This document shows positions 6,091-7,859 of a stretch of DNA of 7,859 nt, in pieces (position 1 is the first letter of the stretch; the number at the start of each line of letters is the position of its first letter). Source of the DNA: JAQVSH01 sp964451605 (GTDB lineage: Bacteria; Bacteroidota; Bacteroidia; Bacteroidales; UBA4181); contig CAYVJA010000089.1 of the NCBI GenBank assembly GCA_964451605.1, positions 1 through 7,859 of the forward strand, in the 5' to 3' direction. Both the position numbers and the translations under genes were made by a program. The notes beneath the pieces were generated by a model. The model ran no database searches. It was not told where the DNA came from and saw only the letters and a program-made list of their open reading frames with translations.

Positions 6091-6187
6091 NNNNNNNNNN
6101 NNNNNNNNNNNNNNNNNNNNNNNNNNNNNNNNNNNNNNNNNNNNNNNNNNNNNNNNNNNNNNNNNNNNNNNNNNNNNNNNNNNNNNN
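6091..6187. other. Assembly gap (97 N)
   Basis: Unknown sequence that removes the rest of the secreted protein started at 5949 and the N-terminal 30 or so residues of the MFS transporter. The length is probably an insert-size estimate. The two flanking reading frames differ, and both genes cannot be completed within 97 bases. Confidence 0.95.
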
Positions 6188-7389
6188 ACCGGCAGATGCT
6201 ATCTACCATGCAATCGTCCATGCAGTTGGATATCAAAGAGCTGGCCATTGCCGAAAATTTTGGACGTATCATGGGTATTTTCCTGTTAATCTACGGGTTG
6301 ATGAGTCCTGTGGCCGGCATGATTGCCGACCGGGTCAATCGTAGGTGGCTGATTATAGGAAGCCTCTTTGTCTGGTCGGCGGTCACATTCGGGATGGGCT
6401 ATGCAGAGACTTTCCGGCAGGTTTACTGGCTCAGGGCTCTCATGGGCATAAGCGAGGCACTCTACCTGCCCACGGGATTGGCCATGATTGCCGACTTTCA
6501 CAGTTCCAAAACCAGATCGCTCGCGATAGGGATTCACATGTCGGGACTCTACACCGGCCAGGCACTGGGTGGCTTTGGCGCCACTATTGCTGCCAACTAT
6601 TCGTGGCAGGCGGTTTTTCACGGATTCGGTATTATTGGCATTATATACGCCCTGCTGTTGGTGTTTCTGTTGCACGACAAAGAGGGGCACGCCGGTACAA
6701 AGGGTGCCAAAGTGCAGATTCCTTCGCAAAGCGAACCTACTACCAAGGGAGCACTTCTCCCATCGCTGGGTCTGATTCTGAGTACATTATCCTTCTGGAT
6801 CCTGCTCTTCTACTTCATGGCTCCCAGCTTTCCGGGCTGGGCAACCAAGAACTGGCTCCCCACGCTTTTTGCCGAAAATCTGGGTGTTGAGATGGCAAAA
6901 GCCGGACCTATGGCTACCATCTCCATTGCCATAGCTTCGTTTTTGGGTGTGCTTATCGGGGGGCCTCTCTCCGACAGATGGGTTCAGAAAAACATTCGGG
7001 GAAGAATCTATACCAGTGTCATTGGCTTAACCCTGACCGTTCCTTCGCTGGTGCTGCTGGGTTTCGGGCACACCTATGGCGGACTGATTGGCGCTGCACT
7101 TCTCTTTGGGATCGGCTACGGAATGTTCGATACCAACAATATGCCGATTCTCTGCCAGATTATTCCCCAAAGGTATCGTGCCACCGCCTATGGCATCATG
7201 AACATGATGGGGGTTTTTGCCGGCTATACCGTTACCCTGATTCTGGGGAGTTCGACCGATGCCGGCAGTCTCGGCGCCGATTTCAGCAAACTTTCGCTGG
7301 TGGTGCTGGTTGCCATTATCCTGATGCTTGCTTTTGTGAAGCCCCGGCCGGAACTTACCTATACAGACGATGAAAAAACCACTAAATAA
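6188..7389 (+). CDS. nanT: MFS transporter, probable sialic acid importer; 5' end in gap
   Basis: About 400 residues of an inner-membrane major facilitator protein. The first codons after the gap read RQMLSTM, preceded by a partial codon ending in AC. This suits the end of helix 1 in sugar-acid MFS carriers (often NYLDRQ), so some 30 N-terminal residues and the true start are in the gap, and a start at ATG 6196 would lose helix 1. Motif A appears as GMIADRVNRR (about residues 41-50 from 6196) and a weaker copy, GGPLSDRWVQK, at the matching place in the second half (about 255). The usual central cytoplasmic loop (HDKEGHAGTKGAKVQI and following) separates the halves, and about eleven helices are visible. 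Substrate is inferred from position between nanS and nanA; B. fragilis and T. forsythia nan loci have an MFS NanT. The stop is nine bases before the likely nanA start. Confidence 0.85.
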
Positions 7390-7398
7390 TTGCATACC

Positions 7399-7859
7399 AT
7401 GAGCCNNNNNNNNNNAAAAAATTAAAGGATTAATTGTAGCCCCCTTCACCCCGTTCGATAAGAAGGGAGAGGTGAATCTGAAACCGATAGCTGACTATGC
7501 CGCTATGTTGCAAAACAATGGCCTGAAAGGGGTCTTCATCAACGGTTCGTCCGGTGAGGGCTATATGCTCACCGTAGATGAACGGCTTAAGCTGGCGGAG
7601 AAGTGGATATCGGTTGCCCCCAAAGGATTTAAAGTCATTGTGCATGTGGGCGCAACCTGCATCAAGGATAGCCACAGGATGGCAGAACACGCACAAAAGA
7701 TCGGAGCCTATGGCATTGGCGCCATGGCCTCGCCCTTTCCAAAAGCCGGCAGGGTGGAGGAGTTGGTGAAATACTGCGAGGAGATAGCCTGCGGGGCACC
7801 GGCGCTGCCCTTCTATTTTTACCATATTCCGGCACTGAACGGGGTCTTTCTGCCCATGT
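7399..7859 (+). CDS. nanA: N-acetylneuraminate lyase, 3' end beyond window and small gap near start
   Basis: Cytoplasmic class I aldolase of the DHDPS/NanA TIM-barrel family, splitting Neu5Ac into ManNAc and pyruvate, the step before the AGE epimerase. About 147 residues are readable after the gap, from IKGLIVAPFTPFD at the N-terminus. GSSGEGYML, around residue 50, is the pyruvate carboxylate-binding loop (GSTGE in E. coli NanA). VHVGATCIKDSHRMAEHA follows, then YFYHIPAL with the conserved Tyr equivalent to E. coli Tyr137. The Schiff-base Lys lies beyond the window. The ATG at 7399 (MS, then 10 N) is the likely start, but with exactly ten N it is out of frame by one; nine or twelve missing bases would restore it. 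YHIPAL and the neighbours favour a sialic acid lyase over dihydrodipicolinate synthase. In B. fragilis the same gene is called nanL. Confidence 0.88.
7406..7415. other. Assembly gap (10 N) near the nanA start
   Basis: Ten N of probably nominal size, two codons after the presumed start. The frame before and after differs by one base, so the true length is likely a multiple of three. Confidence 0.95.

Noticed and set aside
6196..6198. ATG at 6196 as the true start of the MFS transporter
   Set aside because: In-frame codons for Arg-Gln precede it right up to the gap, and starting here would remove the first membrane helix.

Overview
The window looks like a scaffold from a Bacteroidota (Bacteroidales-type) genome. 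The evidence is the gene content (AGE-family ManNAc epimerase, two-domain sialate O-acetylesterase, MFS transporter and NanA in a row, as in the nan loci of Bacteroides fragilis and Tannerella forsythia), the general lack of strong Shine-Dalgarno sequences, and TTG / TAnnTTTG-like promoter matches. Three N runs (2938-2947, 6091-6187, 7406-7415) suggest a scaffolded draft, possibly metagenomic. All three damage genes. All recognisable genes are on the + strand.

Layout. (1) 1-53 is the 3' part of a tRNA-Arg(UCU). (2) 52-251 is a dense cluster of inverted repeats: four hairpins, three of them enclosed by a 12-bp outer inverted repeat, plus a 19-bp direct repeat. (3) 252-526 has no gene, only a weak promoter candidate. 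(4) 527-2554 is a probable operon: an unrecognised 114-aa protein, a soluble CBS-type sensor histidine kinase overlapping it by one base, and a six-helix membrane protein of unknown function. (5) 2555-2639 holds a promoter candidate and an imperfect palindrome. (6) 2640-7859 is a sialic acid catabolic operon: nanE (AGE-type, broken at a gap), nanS, the beginning of a secreted protein lost in the 97-N gap, an MFS transporter (nanT-like), and the first part of nanA, which runs off the window end.

How the nan genes would work together (from the families): the secreted esterase strips O-acetyl groups from sialic acids in the periplasm, the MFS carrier imports free Neu5Ac, NanA splits it to pyruvate and ManNAc, and the AGE-type epimerase turns ManNAc into GlcNAc for amino-sugar catabolism. 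No sialidase or TonB-dependent outer-membrane transporter is visible. They may lie downstream, or part of one may be in the gap.

The nan operon itself is a known type of system. The parts I cannot explain from known families are the nested hairpin cluster after the tRNA, the small protein coupled to the CBS-kinase, and the secreted ORF cut off at 6090.
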